A stretch of DNA of 64,000 nt from the NCBI RefSeq assembly GCF_006439055.1, contig NZ_RCZC01000003.1, positions 248,001-312,000 of the forward strand, read 5' to 3'. A program made the position numbers and the translations under genes. Each line of letters begins with the position of its first letter. The first letter of the stretch is position 1. Shown here one piece after another: positions 20,415 to 28,982 of this stretch. Below the pieces are notes generated by a model that had not been told where the DNA came from, did no database searches, and was given only the letters and a program-made list of their open reading frames with translations. This DNA is from Sphingomonas glacialis. GTDB lineage: Bacteria; Pseudomonadota; Alphaproteobacteria; Sphingomonadales; Sphingomonadaceae.

Positions 20415-21170
20415 TCAGGCGTAGGCGCGCCAGAAGAACACGCCGGTCGTCACCGCTGTGACGAGCAGCGTCCAGCCGCGCACCACGCCCGCGGGCAGCC
20501 GCTTGCCGATATGCGCTCCGCCCCAACCGCCGAGCATCCCGCCCGCGAGCATCGGCAGGCACGCGCTCCACGCAACGAGGCCGACCGCGATGAACACGAT
20601 CGCGGCGGCGGCATTTGCGACCGCGAGCATCAGCGTGCGCGGTGCGAACAGTGCGCGCGGAGAGACGCCTGCGAGCAGGCCGTAGATCGCGGTCGTCATC
20701 AGCCCGACGCCACCGCCGAAATAACCGCCGTAGATGCCGAGCAAGCCTTGCGCGACGATCAGCGTGCGCGTCCCGATCGCCACCCGGCGGCGCAGCGCGT
20801 CGGCAGCGCCCGCACCGAAAGCCAAGACGCCGAAAGCGAAGAGCAACAGCCACGGGATCACCAGGTCGAACACGTGCGTCGGCGTCAGCGCGAGCAACGC
20901 GCTCCCCGCCAGACCGCCGCCGAAAGTAATCGCCGCGAGCGTACGCACGCGGACCCCGCCGATCGGCGCGAGTTCGTCGCGAAACGCCCAGGCGCTGGTG
21001 GCGGCTCCGGGCAGCAGCGCCACGTTCGAGGTCGCATTGGCGGTGTTGGCGGGGAGGCCGAGCGCAATCAGCGCGGGGAGTGTCGCAAAGGTGCCCCCGC
21101 CGGCGAGCGCATTCATCGCCCCGCCGAGGATACCGGCGCCCGCGGCGAGCGCGATTGTCGTCAGATCCAT
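20415..21170 (-). CDS. TauE/SafE family sulfite/organoanion exporter-like permease
   Basis: 251-aa membrane protein with seven to eight predicted helices. The family repeat is visible twice: LAGGGTFATLPALIALGLP near the N-terminus and YFGGGVGLMTTAIYGLLAG in the second half. The TauE/SafE (PF01925) family includes sulfite and sulfoacetate exporters. Direct convergence with a SorAB-like sulfite dehydrogenase fits sulfite handling, although a specific substrate cannot be read. The ATG at 21170 (MDLTTIALAAG) was chosen over a longer start that reaches into the REP element. Confidence 0.85.
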   Translation of the reverse strand: MDLTTIALAAGAGILGGAMNALAGGGTFATLPALIALGLPANTANATSNVALLPGAATSAWAFRDELAPIGGVRVRTLAAITFGGGLAGSALLALTPTHVFDLVIPWLLLFAFGVLAFGAGAADALRRRVAIGTRTLIVAQGLLGIYGGYFGGGVGLMTTAIYGLLAGVSPRALFAPRTLMLAVANAAAAIVFIAVGLVAWSACLPMLAGGMLGGWGGAHIGKRLPAGVVRGWTLLVTAVTTGVFFWRAYA

Positions 21171-21179
21171 CCTACCCTC

Positions 21180-21274
21180 GTCATGCCGGTATTGTCCCGG
21201 CATCCACCGCGCCGCACATCCTGCTCGCGCTGCTCTTGCTGCACGGTGGACCCCGGGACAAGCCCGGGGTGACG
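21180..21274. repeat. REP-like two-hairpin element (type A/B, copy 1)
   Basis: Hairpin 1 ATGCCGG-N7-CCGGCAT (21183-21203), then CCACCGCGCCGCA, a variable spacer, and hairpin 2 CCCCGGG-N5-CCCGGGG (21251-21269) followed by TGAC. The same order of elements occurs at 35581-35674. It sits between the upstream end of the TauE gene and the rlmN stop, so it could also end rlmN transcripts. Confidence 0.8.
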
Positions 21275-21281
21275 GGCGAGG

Positions 21282-22490
21282 TCAGCCGAGCGCGGCGAGT
21301 TTCGCCTCGGCCTGGCGATCGAGTTCGGCGCGGCTGAGCTTCTCGCTCGCGGTCTTCAACTGGCCGCACGCCGCATCGATGTCGCGCCCGCGCGGCGTGC
21401 GCACCGGCGCGCTGATCCCGGCGTCGAACACGATGTTCGAGAAGGACTTGATCCGCTCAGGGGTCGAGCATTCGTACGGAGCGCCCGGCCACGGGTTGAA
21501 CGGAATGAGGTTCACCTTCGCCGGCAGGTCGTAATGCTTGAGCAGGCGGACGAGCTCGCGCGCATCGGCGTCGCTGTCGTTCTTGTCCTTGAGCATGACG
21601 TATTCGAAGGTGATGCGCCGCGCATTGTTGGTGCCGGGATAATCGGCGCACGCCTGGAGCAATTCCTCGATGCCGTATTTCTTGTTGATCGGCACGAGCT
21701 CGTCGCGGACTTCCTTGGTCACGGCGTGGAGCGAGATCGCGAGGTTGACCGAAATCTCCTCGCCCGCGCGCGCCATCAGCGGCACGACGCCCGAGGTCGA
21801 GAGCGTGATCCGGCGGCGCGACAGGCCGAGCCCGTCGCCGTCCATCACGATCTTCAGGCCATCGCGGACATTGTCGAAATTGTAGAGCGGCTCGCCCATG
21901 CCCATCATCACGATGTTGGTAAGCATCCGTCCCTCGGGCTGGCTCGGCCATTCGCCGAGCGCGTCGCGTGCAAGCATCACCTGGCCGACGATCTCGCCTG
22001 CCGTCAGGTTGCGCACCAGCCGCATCGTGCCGGTGTGGCAGAAGCTGCAGTTCAGCGTGCAGCCGACCTGGCTCGACACGCACAGCGTTCCGCGGTCTGC
22101 ATCGGGGATGAACACCATCTCGTAATCGTTGCCGTCGTCCGAGCGCAGCAGCCATTTGCGCGTGCCGTCGTTCGACACCTGCGCCTCGACCACTTGCGGG
22201 CGCGAGATGACGAAGCGCTGCTCGAGCCACGGCTGCATCGTCTTGGCGATATCGGTCATCAGCGCGAAGTCGCGCACGCCGCGATTGTAGATCCAGTGCC
22301 ACAGCTGTTTCGCGCGGAGTTTCGCCTGTTTGGGGTCGAGCTGCGAGGTCTCGAGCGCGAGCCGCAGATCGGCCTTGGAGAGGCCGAGCAGGTCGATCCG
22401 CCCATCGCTGCGCGGTACGAGCGCGCGGGGCACGGGAACGGGGTCGATATGGCCGGGAATAGCCATGAGGGTCGTCGCAGAATTGGGCAT
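21282..22490 (-). CDS. rlmN: dual-specificity 23S rRNA/tRNA adenine-C2 methyltransferase RlmN
   Basis: Radical-SAM enzyme that methylates C2 of A2503 in 23S rRNA and A37 in certain tRNAs. The 402-aa reading holds the CxxxCxxC cluster motif (C144, C148, C151 in [12 protein letters not shown]), [14 protein letters not shown], and [12 protein letters not shown]. The C-terminal Cys in IDAACGQLK is probably one of the catalytic pair. The start is uncertain: ATGs at 22562, 22490 and 22466 are in frame. I chose 22490 because the family-like [13 protein letters not shown] region follows shortly; none has a convincing ribosome site. Confidence 0.93.
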   Translation of the reverse strand: MPNSATTLMAIPGHIDPVPVPRALVPRSDGRIDLLGLSKADLRLALETSQLDPKQAKLRAKQLWHWIYNRGVRDFALMTDIAKTMQPWLEQRFVISRPQVVEAQVSNDGTRKWLLRSDDGNDYEMVFIPDADRGTLCVSSQVGCTLNCSFCHTGTMRLVRNLTAGEIVGQVMLARDALGEWPSQPEGRMLTNIVMMGMGEPLYNFDNVRDGLKIVMDGDGLGLSRRRITLSTSGVVPLMARAGEEISVNLAISLHAVTKEVRDELVPINKKYGIEELLQACADYPGTNNARRITFEYVMLKDKNDSDADARELVRLLKHYDLPAKVNLIPFNPWPGAPYECSTPERIKSFSNIVFDAGISAPVRTPRGRDIDAACGQLKTASEKLSRAELDRQAEAKLAALG

Positions 22491-22603
22491 TGCGGTGCTG
22501 TAGTCGATTTGCAGCAATTTTTCCACCCGCGTGGCAGGCTCCGTCGCCACCAGGTTGACCATGGCGCACGTTCTTTTTATGTTCTTAAATGGAGGAGGCG
22601 CTC

Positions 22604-23002
22604 ATGATCAATGGAAGCTGTCTTTGCGGTGCGGTGGCCTTCGAGATTTCGGGCCGGCCGCGCTCCCTCAGTTATTGTCATTGCAGCCGCTGTCGCAAGG
22701 CAGAAGGGGTGTTCGCGGCGGTGCTGATCGGCGCTGCCGAGGACTTCCATTTGATCCGCGGTGCGGAACAGATCGCGCGGATACTGCCGCAGGAACCGTG
22801 GACTCACGCCCGGGCGTTCTGCCGGGCATGCGGATCAGCGCTGGGCGAACTGCAATCGGGGGCGATCTACGTCGTCGCCGCATCGGCGCTGGACGATGAT
22901 CCGGGGCTTCGTCCAACGGCGCATTTGAACGTCGCGTCGAAACCGGCCTGGTATGAGATCGATGACGACCTGAAAAAGTTCGATGGCAATTATACGCCGT
23001 AG
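22604..23002 (+). CDS. GFA/CENP-V family zinc-binding protein
   Basis: 132 aa with the GFA zinc-binding pattern: GSCLCGAVAFEI (CxC), YCHCSRCRK and FCRACGS. The family is named after glutathione-dependent formaldehyde-activating enzyme, but most members have no proven reaction, so none is assigned. The start is decided by GGAGGAGG at 22591-22598, which lies 5 nt before the ATG at 22604; an in-frame ATG at 22589 would bury that site in the coding region. It diverges from rlmN. Confidence 0.88.
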   Translation: MINGSCLCGAVAFEISGRPRSLSYCHCSRCRKAEGVFAAVLIGAAEDFHLIRGAEQIARILPQEPWTHARAFCRACGSALGELQSGAIYVVAASALDDDPGLRPTAHLNVASKPAWYEIDDDLKKFDGNYTP

Positions 23003-23057
23003 CGCGATTGGGTTTGTGCCGCGACGGCGATCCGCCCGTGCAGGTTGCTTGCGCGGA

Positions 23058-23537
23058 TCACCGCCCGACACACCCGAGCGACGCCGCATCGATGGCTGTC
23101 GCCGCCCCGCGCAAGGCATAGACGTCGGCAAACGGCGCGCCAGTTTTGGCGAGCGTCTCGACGCTCATGCTGCGGCTCGCACGCAGCGCGGCGACGATCG
23201 CCGAGTCGGTGCGCGCATCGGGGGCCCAGGCATCGGTCGGGCCCGCGACCAGCTCGAAACGCCGCTCGCCGAGCGAGAGCGTGACGCGCGACTGCGGGTT
23301 GCGCTCGCGGCTCAGGCGGATGTGCAATTGGTTGCGGATGCCGCGACCGGGCCAGGTCGCGACGCTCGCGAACGGGCGCCAGCGCGAGGCCCCACCGGCC
23401 TCGACCGGCTGCGCGATCGCATAGCAGCGGCGCGGCGTCGCATCGCTAAAGGCACCCCACCGATCGAACACACCGAGCGAATCGCGCGCCGCGCCGGGCG
23501 TGGCGACCAGCAGCGCGAGCGCCGCCAGCGGCATCAT
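23058..23537 (-). CDS. small secreted protein, possibly IalB-like
   Basis: 159 aa with a clear signal peptide (MMPLAALALLVATPGAAR). The mature part has a tryptophan-led opening (FDRWGAFSDATPRRCYAI), a basic beta-rich middle, and two cysteines (RRCYAIAQ and SLGCVGR) that could pair. The layout recalls invasion-associated locus B (IalB) family proteins, but the match is weak and I cannot confirm it. It is coupled by an ATGA overlap to the upstream histidine phosphatase gene. Confidence 0.65.
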   Translation of the reverse strand: MMPLAALALLVATPGAARDSLGVFDRWGAFSDATPRRCYAIAQPVEAGGASRWRPFASVATWPGRGIRNQLHIRLSRERNPQSRVTLSLGERRFELVAGPTDAWAPDARTDSAIVAALRASRSMSVETLAKTGAPFADVYALRGAATAIDAASLGCVGR

Positions 23538-24187
23538 GCCGGCGCGTGCCCGGCGCCGCGATGGACGATCGACTCGGCCCCGCGCTCGATCAGCACGACC
23601 GATCCTTGCGGCAGACCCGGTGCGGCAGGCGCACCATAGCCGTCGAGATTCGCGGAATTGGTCATCACGCCGCGCAAAATGCGGCTCGAAATTCCGTGCA
23701 TGATGACAAGGCGGTCGCCGGAATCGTCGTCGGTATCGGACAGCCATCCTGACACACGCGCCACAATCTCGGGATAGGTTTCGCCATCTTCTGCCGGGAA
23801 AAGCAGCCCGTTCGCACGGTCGACGACCTTGACGCCGGCGTCGGCGAGATCGGCGTAATAGCGCCCGCCCCAGCTTCCGGTGCCGATCTCGACGAGCCGG
23901 GCATCGGTCCGCGCGGCATGCCAATCGAGCTCGAGATGCTCGGCGATCACCGCCAGCGTCTGCAGCGCCCGCCCGGTGGGGGAGGCCCATAAGGTCAGCG
24001 CGGGTTTGGCGCCCAACAGCCCCCGCAGCGCATGGCCCATTTCGTCGGCCTGGGCGAATCCAGCGCGCGTCAGCGGGGTGTGCGGATGGTCGCCCTGCAG
24101 GCGTCCGGCGGCGTTGAACACTGTCTCGCCATGCCGCGCGATGTAATCGCGGCCGCTTCGTGGCGGCTTCTGGGCGTTGGAATCCAT
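23534..24187 (-). CDS. histidine phosphatase family protein (phosphoglycerate mutase-like)
   Basis: 217 aa. IARHGETVFNAAGRLQG holds the RHGE phospho-histidine motif at residues 18-21. The ASPTGRALQT block gives the second arginine, EIGTGSWGG the family Glu, and VIMHGISSRILRGV the second catalytic histidine. It acts on a phosphate ester in the cytoplasm; substrate unknown. A ~12-residue N-terminal extension precedes the domain. The stop overlaps the next gene's ATG. It diverges from the outer-membrane protein gene over 137 bp. Confidence 0.88.
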   Translation of the reverse strand: MDSNAQKPPRSGRDYIARHGETVFNAAGRLQGDHPHTPLTRAGFAQADEMGHALRGLLGAKPALTLWASPTGRALQTLAVIAEHLELDWHAARTDARLVEIGTGSWGGRYYADLADAGVKVVDRANGLLFPAEDGETYPEIVARVSGWLSDTDDDSGDRLVIMHGISSRILRGVMTNSANLDGYGAPAAPGLPQGSVVLIERGAESIVHRGAGHAPA

Positions 24188-24324
24188 GGCGACGCTTTCA
24201 ACCCCGTGTGGCGCAATAGCAACGCCTTATCCCGTTGTCTGAGGTTCATGCAACGAGCGCCCGCGCCACCTATTTGTGCAGTCCCACCAGGGATCGGTGG
24301 ATGTGTACCAATGGAGTTACCCCA

Positions 24325-25008
24325 ATGCGCAAGTTCGCTCTCACCGCTGCAACCGCAGCGCTCACGCTCGGCCTCGCCGCCCCCGCTTTCTCCCAGGACG
24401 GCCCGCCGCCCGCGCCGGTTCGCGACGACGCGACCTTCACGGGTCCCCGCGCCGGCGTGATCCTCGGCTATGACAAGCTGCAGCCCGGTCGTGGCCCGAA
24501 TTCGGACATCGACAGCAACCGCAAGGCCGACGGCCTGACCTATGGTGGCGATATCGGCTATGACGCCGCGTTCCATGGCGTCGTGGTCGGCGTCGAGGGC
24601 GAAGTCACCGGCTCGACCGCCGACGTCAGCAACGCCCCCACCAGCGCCGGCGCGCTCGGCTATGGCCGCGTCAAGACCGGCCGCGACCTCTATGTCGGTG
24701 GGCGCCTCGGCTATGTCGTCGCCCCCAAGACGATGATCTACGCCAAGGGCGGCTACACCAACGCGCGGCTCGACCTGACCGCCAACAACGGCACGACGAC
24801 CACCGGCAACCACTACAACCTCGACGGCTACCGCGTCGGCGCCGGTGTCGAGCAGAAGATCGGCCGCACCACCTACGCCAAGGTCGAGTATCGCTATTCG
24901 AACTATGGCGATGCGCGGCTCGAATATGCCAATGGCGGCAACACCAACAATTTCGACGTCAACACCGACCGTCACCAGGTCGTCGTCGGGCTGGGTGTCC
25001 GTTTCTGA
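24325..25008 (+). CDS. outer membrane beta-barrel protein
   Basis: 227 aa with a signal peptide (MRKFALTAATAALTLGLAAPAFSQ) and a mature part of alternating, glycine- and tyrosine-rich strands: GYDAAFHGVVVGVEGEV, DLYVGGRLGYVVAPKTMIY, YAKVEYRYSNYG. It ends in HQVVVGLGVRF, the terminal-phenylalanine strand recognised by the Bam machinery. This is the eight-strand OmpW/Opa-like (PF13505) design; function unknown. TGGAGT upstream is the ribosome site. A strong terminator follows directly. Confidence 0.88.
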   Translation: MRKFALTAATAALTLGLAAPAFSQDGPPPAPVRDDATFTGPRAGVILGYDKLQPGRGPNSDIDSNRKADGLTYGGDIGYDAAFHGVVVGVEGEVTGSTADVSNAPTSAGALGYGRVKTGRDLYVGGRLGYVVAPKTMIYAKGGYTNARLDLTANNGTTTTGNHYNLDGYRVGAGVEQKIGRTTYAKVEYRYSNYGDARLEYANGGNTNNFDVNTDRHQVVVGLGVRF

Positions 25009-25041
25009 ACCAGACCGGCAAGCTTTTGCCGCGACAAGAAG

Positions 25042-25071
25042 GGGGTCGGAGCGCTTGCTCCGGCCCCTTTT
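25042..25071 (+). terminator. rho-independent terminator after the outer-membrane protein gene
   Basis: Eleven-pair stem GGGGTCGGAGC / GCTCCGGCCCC with one G-T wobble, GCTT loop and TTTT. It separates the barrel-protein transcript from dnaN, whose promoter must therefore lie between 25072 and 25168. Confidence 0.88.
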
Positions 25072-25168
25072 ATGTTTAAGGAAAGGGACACGGCGTATTG
25101 CCCCCGAATGTGCTGAAAAGTGCACGGATTCGGTGGGATGTTTGGGCGATCTGGCCCGGGGGAACGAC

Positions 25169-26296
25169 ATGAAGGCGACGATCGAACGCGCGACCCTGTT
25201 GAAGGGCCTCAGCCACGTGCAAAGCGTGGTCGAGCGGCGCAATACCATCCCGATCCTGTCGAACGTGCTGATCGAGGCGACGGCCGAGGGCGGGCTCAAG
25301 CTGATGGCGACCGATCTCGACCTGCAGATCAACGAGACGATCGCCGCCGCGGTCGACCAGCCTGGCGCGACCACGGTGTCGGCGCACACCTTCTTCGACA
25401 TCTGCCGCAAGCTGCCCGAGGGTAGCCAGGTGTCGCTGGCGGCAGCCGACGGCAAGATGACGATCATGGCCGGCCGCGCGAAGTTCCAGCTCGGCACGCT
25501 GCCGCGCGACGATTTCCCGGTGATCGCCGAGGGCGAGCTGCCCGTCTCGTTCGAACTGCCAGCGGAGACGCTCAAGCAGATCATCGACAAGACGCGCTTC
25601 GCGATCTCGACCGAGGAAACGCGCTATTATCTCAACGGCATCTTCTGGCATGTGTCGGACGATGGCGGTGCAGGCGGGGCGGGCCCGGTGCTCAAGGCTG
25701 CTGCGACCGACGGCCACCGCCTCGCGCGCGTGACGATGCCGCGGCCCGAGGGCGCAGAGTCGATGCCCGACGTGATCATTCCGCGCAAATGCATCGCCGA
25801 GCTGCGCAAGCTGCTCGACGAGGTCGACGGTTCGGTCGGCGTATCGCTGTCGCCGACCAAGATCCGCTTCGATCTGGGGCAGGCTTTGCTGACCTCGAAG
25901 CTGATCGACGGCACCTTCCCCGATTACAGCCGCGTCATCCCGACCGGCAACGACAAGATCCTAAAGATCGATCCGCGCAGCTTCGAAGAAGGCGTCGATC
26001 GCGTCTCGACGATCGCGACCGAGAAGACCCGCGCGGTCAAGATGGCGCTCGATCGCGACAAGATCATCCTGTCGGTGACGTCGCCTGAAAACGGCACCGC
26101 GGCGGAAGAAGTGCCCGGCGAATATGTCGCGCTCGGGTTCGAGATCGGCTTCAACAGCCGCTATCTGCTCGACATTCTCGGCCAGCTCGAAGGCGACACG
26201 ATCGAGGTCCATCTCGCCGATGCCGCAGCCCCGACGCTGATCCGCGAGAACGACAAGTCGTCGGCGCTGTACGTGCTAATGCCGATGCGCGTCTGA
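25169..26296 (+). CDS. dnaN: DNA polymerase III beta subunit (sliding clamp)
   Basis: 375 aa. It forms the dimeric ring that tethers DNA polymerase III to DNA. MKATIERATLLKGLSHVQSV is the typical clamp start; VVERRNTIPILSNVLIEA, ATDGHRLARVTMP and the C-terminal SALYVLMPMRV match the three clamp domains. The ATG follows GGGGGAA. dnaA is not upstream; a barrel-protein gene is. recF and gyrB follow on the same strand but 2.7 and 5.9 kb away with other genes between, so this is a dispersed dnaN-recF-gyrB order. Confidence 0.97.
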   Translation: MKATIERATLLKGLSHVQSVVERRNTIPILSNVLIEATAEGGLKLMATDLDLQINETIAAAVDQPGATTVSAHTFFDICRKLPEGSQVSLAAADGKMTIMAGRAKFQLGTLPRDDFPVIAEGELPVSFELPAETLKQIIDKTRFAISTEETRYYLNGIFWHVSDDGGAGGAGPVLKAAATDGHRLARVTMPRPEGAESMPDVIIPRKCIAELRKLLDEVDGSVGVSLSPTKIRFDLGQALLTSKLIDGTFPDYSRVIPTGNDKILKIDPRSFEEGVDRVSTIATEKTRAVKMALDRDKIILSVTSPENGTAAEEVPGEYVALGFEIGFNSRYLLDILGQLEGDTIEVHLADAAAPTLIRENDKSSALYVLMPMRV

Positions 26297-26305
26297 ACCT
26301 TCCTT

Positions 26306-26413
26306 AGCCCCTCCCCTTCAGGGGAGGGGTTGGGGTGGGGACGTCTCGGCCAATCCGACGCTGGAGTGCAGGCACGGCGCCACCCCCAACCCCTCCCCTG
26401 AAGGGGAGGGGCT
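26306..26413. repeat. palindromic repeat doublet (type D)
   Basis: Two perfect hairpins, CCCCTCCCCTTCAGGGGAGGGG at the left and its complement CCCCTCCCCTGAAGGGGAGGGG at the right, each extended by GGTTGGGGTGG or CCACCCCCAACC. The arms are inverted about a 40-bp centre. The element fills the space between dnaN and the convergent PQQ-type dehydrogenase gene and may also serve as a bidirectional terminator. It has no base identity with the other repeat types here. Confidence 0.8.
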
Positions 26414-26419
26414 TTAGTG

Positions 26420-27742
26420 TTACTTACCCGTTGCCGACACGCGCCAAACGGTATCGCCGAGATCGTCGGCAATCAGCAGCGCGCCCTGCTTGTCGACCGC
26501 CAGCCCGACCGGACGACCGCGCGCTGCGCCATTGCCCCCGATAAAGCCATCGACGATCGTCTTCGCCTTGCCGACCGGCTTTCCATTGGCGAACGCCACG
26601 AATGACACGCGATAGCCGTTCAACTCGCCGCGATCCCAGCTGCCATGTTCGCCGATGAACGCGCCGTTCTGGTACGCTGCGGGTAGGTTCGCCCCGGTGT
26701 AGAAGGTCAGCCCGAGCGGCGCGACGTGGCTCGACAAGGCATAATCGGGCGCGATCGCCCTGGCGATCATGTCGGGGCGCTGCGGACGCACCCGCGGGTC
26801 GGCGTGCTGGCCGTAATAGCTGTAGGGCCAGCCGTAGAAGGCGCCGTCCTTCACCGACGTCATGTAATCGGGCACGAGGTTCGGCCCGAGCTCGTCGCGC
26901 TCGTTGATCACCGCCCAAAGCTGCCCGGTCTGCGGGTTGAAGGTCAGTCCGTTGGGGTTTCGCAGACCCGTCGCATAAGGACGATGTGCGCCGGTGGCGC
27001 GATCGACTTCCCAGATCCGCGCGCGCTCCTCCTCGGCGGCGCGGCCGTTTTCGAGGATATTGCTGTTCGAGCCGATCCCGACATAGAGCTTGCTGCCATC
27101 GGGGCTGGCGGTGAGGCTCTTCGTCCAATGGTGGTTGATCGGCCCACCCGGGAGCGCGGTCAGCAGCGTGCCCTTCGCGGTGATCTTCGTCTGGCCGGTG
27201 ACATAGGGGAAGCGGACGATCCCGTCGGTATTGGCGACGTACAGATCGCCGCCGACGAGCACGATCCCGAACGGCGAATAGAGGTTCTCGAGGAACACGC
27301 TCTGCTGGTCGGGAATCCCGTCGCCATTGGTGTCGCGCAGCAGCGTGACGCGGTTGCCACCTTTGGCGCCAGCGCCCGCGAAGCCCTGGACCCAGCCCAT
27401 GATGAAATCTTTGGGACGCTCGATCGGCTCGGTCCCCGGGCCGTTCGATTCGACGACGAGCACGTCGCCGTTGGGGAGGACGTACGGCTGGCGCGGATGC
27501 TGCAACCCGGTGGCGACCGCACGGATCTGCAGCCCCTCCGGAACGCGCGGCGTTTCGCCCGCCTTCCAACCGACTGCCTTGGCGATATGCATCGGCGGGA
27601 TGAGATACTGGTTGGGCGTTGGCAGCACCGGATTGGGGCCCACCTGGCTATCGCGATCGAACGACGCGCCGCTATCGCTGCAGCCGGCCAGAGCGAACAG
27701 CGCGGCGCAGGGGAGCGCGGCGGTGCGAAGCAGAGCGCGCAT
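26420..27742 (-). CDS. PQQ-dependent sugar dehydrogenase-like lipoprotein (sorbosone dehydrogenase type)
   Basis: 440 aa. The signal ends in a lipobox, LFALAGC, so the protein is lipid-anchored in the periplasm. The body is a beta-propeller of the GDH-B/L-sorbosone dehydrogenase family: LPNGDVLVVES, LLRDTNGDGIPD (calcium-type loop), FGIVLVGGDLYVANTDG, GLRNPNGLTFNPQTG, FIGEHGSWDRGELNGY. Members oxidise aldoses or sorbosone with PQQ, but many homologues have no known substrate. The stop of the downstream-transcribed DUF2231 partner touches its ATG by 1 nt (TAATG), so the two are co-expressed. Confidence 0.85.
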   Translation of the reverse strand: MRALLRTAALPCAALFALAGCSDSGASFDRDSQVGPNPVLPTPNQYLIPPMHIAKAVGWKAGETPRVPEGLQIRAVATGLQHPRQPYVLPNGDVLVVESNGPGTEPIERPKDFIMGWVQGFAGAGAKGGNRVTLLRDTNGDGIPDQQSVFLENLYSPFGIVLVGGDLYVANTDGIVRFPYVTGQTKITAKGTLLTALPGGPINHHWTKSLTASPDGSKLYVGIGSNSNILENGRAAEEERARIWEVDRATGAHRPYATGLRNPNGLTFNPQTGQLWAVINERDELGPNLVPDYMTSVKDGAFYGWPYSYYGQHADPRVRPQRPDMIARAIAPDYALSSHVAPLGLTFYTGANLPAAYQNGAFIGEHGSWDRGELNGYRVSFVAFANGKPVGKAKTIVDGFIGGNGAARGRPVGLAVDKQGALLIADDLGDTVWRVSATGK

Positions 27743-28191
27743 TACTGGATCTCCCCATGGGTCGTGCGATAGACGATCGGGCGACCGATCAGCGCGGTGA
27801 CGATCATCGCCGCAACGGTCAGCACCGACAGCGTCAGCCCGGCGGGGACGACCGATGTCCAGGCGTCGCGGCTGTGAACGAAGTTGTTGATCAGCGCGAG
27901 CACCATCACGACCAGATTGCCGACGCTATGCAGGCGGGCGGGACGTTGCCGGCGGATGCCGCGCTTGCGGCTGAAATCGATGATCCCTGCGATCGCCGCG
28001 AGTACGGCAAAGACCATGCCGACGAACAGCAGCCACGCCGAAAAATTCGCCCATTGCATGTCGGCGCTCGCGGCATAGGCGAGGTCGGTGGCAAGCGCGC
28101 CGGTGAAGCAGACGATCGGCACGGGGCCGAGGAACGCGTGGATCGGGTGGCGGATGACGGGCACCGCTACGGCTCGGTTCGTATCGGTCAC
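27742..28191 (-). CDS. DUF2231 membrane protein
   Basis: 149 aa with four predicted transmembrane helices. VIRHPIHAFLGPVPIVCF is the DUF2231 signature and is followed by helices around LLFVGMVFAVLAAIAGII, VVMVLALINNFV and LSVLTVAAMIVTALI. Conserved His residues in the first helix suggest heme or electron-transfer roles in this family, which is unproven. The GTG at 28191 was chosen because AAAGG lies 7 nt upstream, while longer readings lack one. It is coupled to the PQQ-type dehydrogenase gene and could be its membrane electron acceptor (inference). Confidence 0.8.
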   Translation of the reverse strand: MTDTNRAVAVPVIRHPIHAFLGPVPIVCFTGALATDLAYAASADMQWANFSAWLLFVGMVFAVLAAIAGIIDFSRKRGIRRQRPARLHSVGNLVVMVLALINNFVHSRDAWTSVVPAGLTLSVLTVAAMIVTALIGRPIVYRTTHGEIQ

Positions 28192-28311
28192 GGGATACCT
28201 TTCGTTCGGCGCGCGCGGACGGGGCCTGGGGTTCAATACGATCGCGCCGACGGGATGTTCCGAGCGATCCATCGGATAAGACGTGACTTTTTCGGAGTCG
28301 TGCCGCGGCGG

Positions 28312-28878
28312 TCACTCGCGTTCGGGAACGGGCACGTTGAAGCCGTTGAGCGTCATCGACACGAGCGCGTACAGGCCGACGAGATAGATCAGCTCGTTGG
28401 TGCCATGCTGCCCGAACGTGTCGAGTGCGAGGCGGTAGCACGGCTCGGGCAGCACCCCGCCGTTCACCAGCGCGAAGGCGACGTCGTACGCGACGCTTTC
28501 TTCGGCCGAGAGATCGCCCGGCTTGATGTTGGCGCACAGCTGCGACAGCCGCTGTGGCGACATCGGCTCGGTCTCGGCGACTGCGACATGCGCGTAGATT
28601 TCGTACGCCGCATCGAAATGCGCGCCGGTAACGAGGATCGCGATCTGGCGTGGCTTGTCGGCGAGCGTCGCCTGCGCGGTCATCGCCTTGGTCAGCTCCC
28701 AGACGCCCTTGCCGATCACCGGCTCGTGCAGCCACGGGTTCCACGGTCCGATCAGCGCGCCATTGGCATCGATCGTCTTGAAGGCGCTGAAGCTCGAGGC
28801 GATCCCGTGCTTCATATCGTCGTAGAGCGGCTTTTGTTCGTCGGTGAGATCGGCTGGGGCGATCGGGGGCAAGCGCAT
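28312..28878 (-). CDS. carboxymuconolactone decarboxylase/AhpD-like family protein
   Basis: 188 aa, predominantly helical. The ATLADKPRQIAILVTGAHFDAAYEI region matches the CMD/AhpD fold core. The redox CxxC-His motif of AhpD is absent: only isolated cysteines (SQLCANIK, PEPCYR) remain. A peroxidase-partner role is therefore unlikely and the reaction is unknown. It lies 120 bp upstream of the DUF2231 gene on the same strand, perhaps in the same operon, and diverges from recF across about 100 bp. Confidence 0.8.
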   Translation of the reverse strand: MRLPPIAPADLTDEQKPLYDDMKHGIASSFSAFKTIDANGALIGPWNPWLHEPVIGKGVWELTKAMTAQATLADKPRQIAILVTGAHFDAAYEIYAHVAVAETEPMSPQRLSQLCANIKPGDLSAEESVAYDVAFALVNGGVLPEPCYRLALDTFGQHGTNELIYLVGLYALVSMTLNGFNVPVPERE

Positions 28879-28982
28879 GGGAAACTCCTCGAAGGATCGA
28901 GCCGGTAGCGCGCAGCGCGTCGTAAACGTTCCATGACAAAAGGCTCATGATCTCGCTGCGAAACCGGCTAAGGCGCTCGACA

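Noticed and set aside
24983..25168. Chromosome origin next to dnaN
   Set aside because: No dnaA gene and no cluster of DnaA boxes was recognised; the space holds a terminator and the dnaN leader.
27619..28908. A 429-codon plus-strand frame over the DUF2231 and CMD genes
   Set aside because: No family-like sequence; the minus strand carries recognisable domains and coupled starts.
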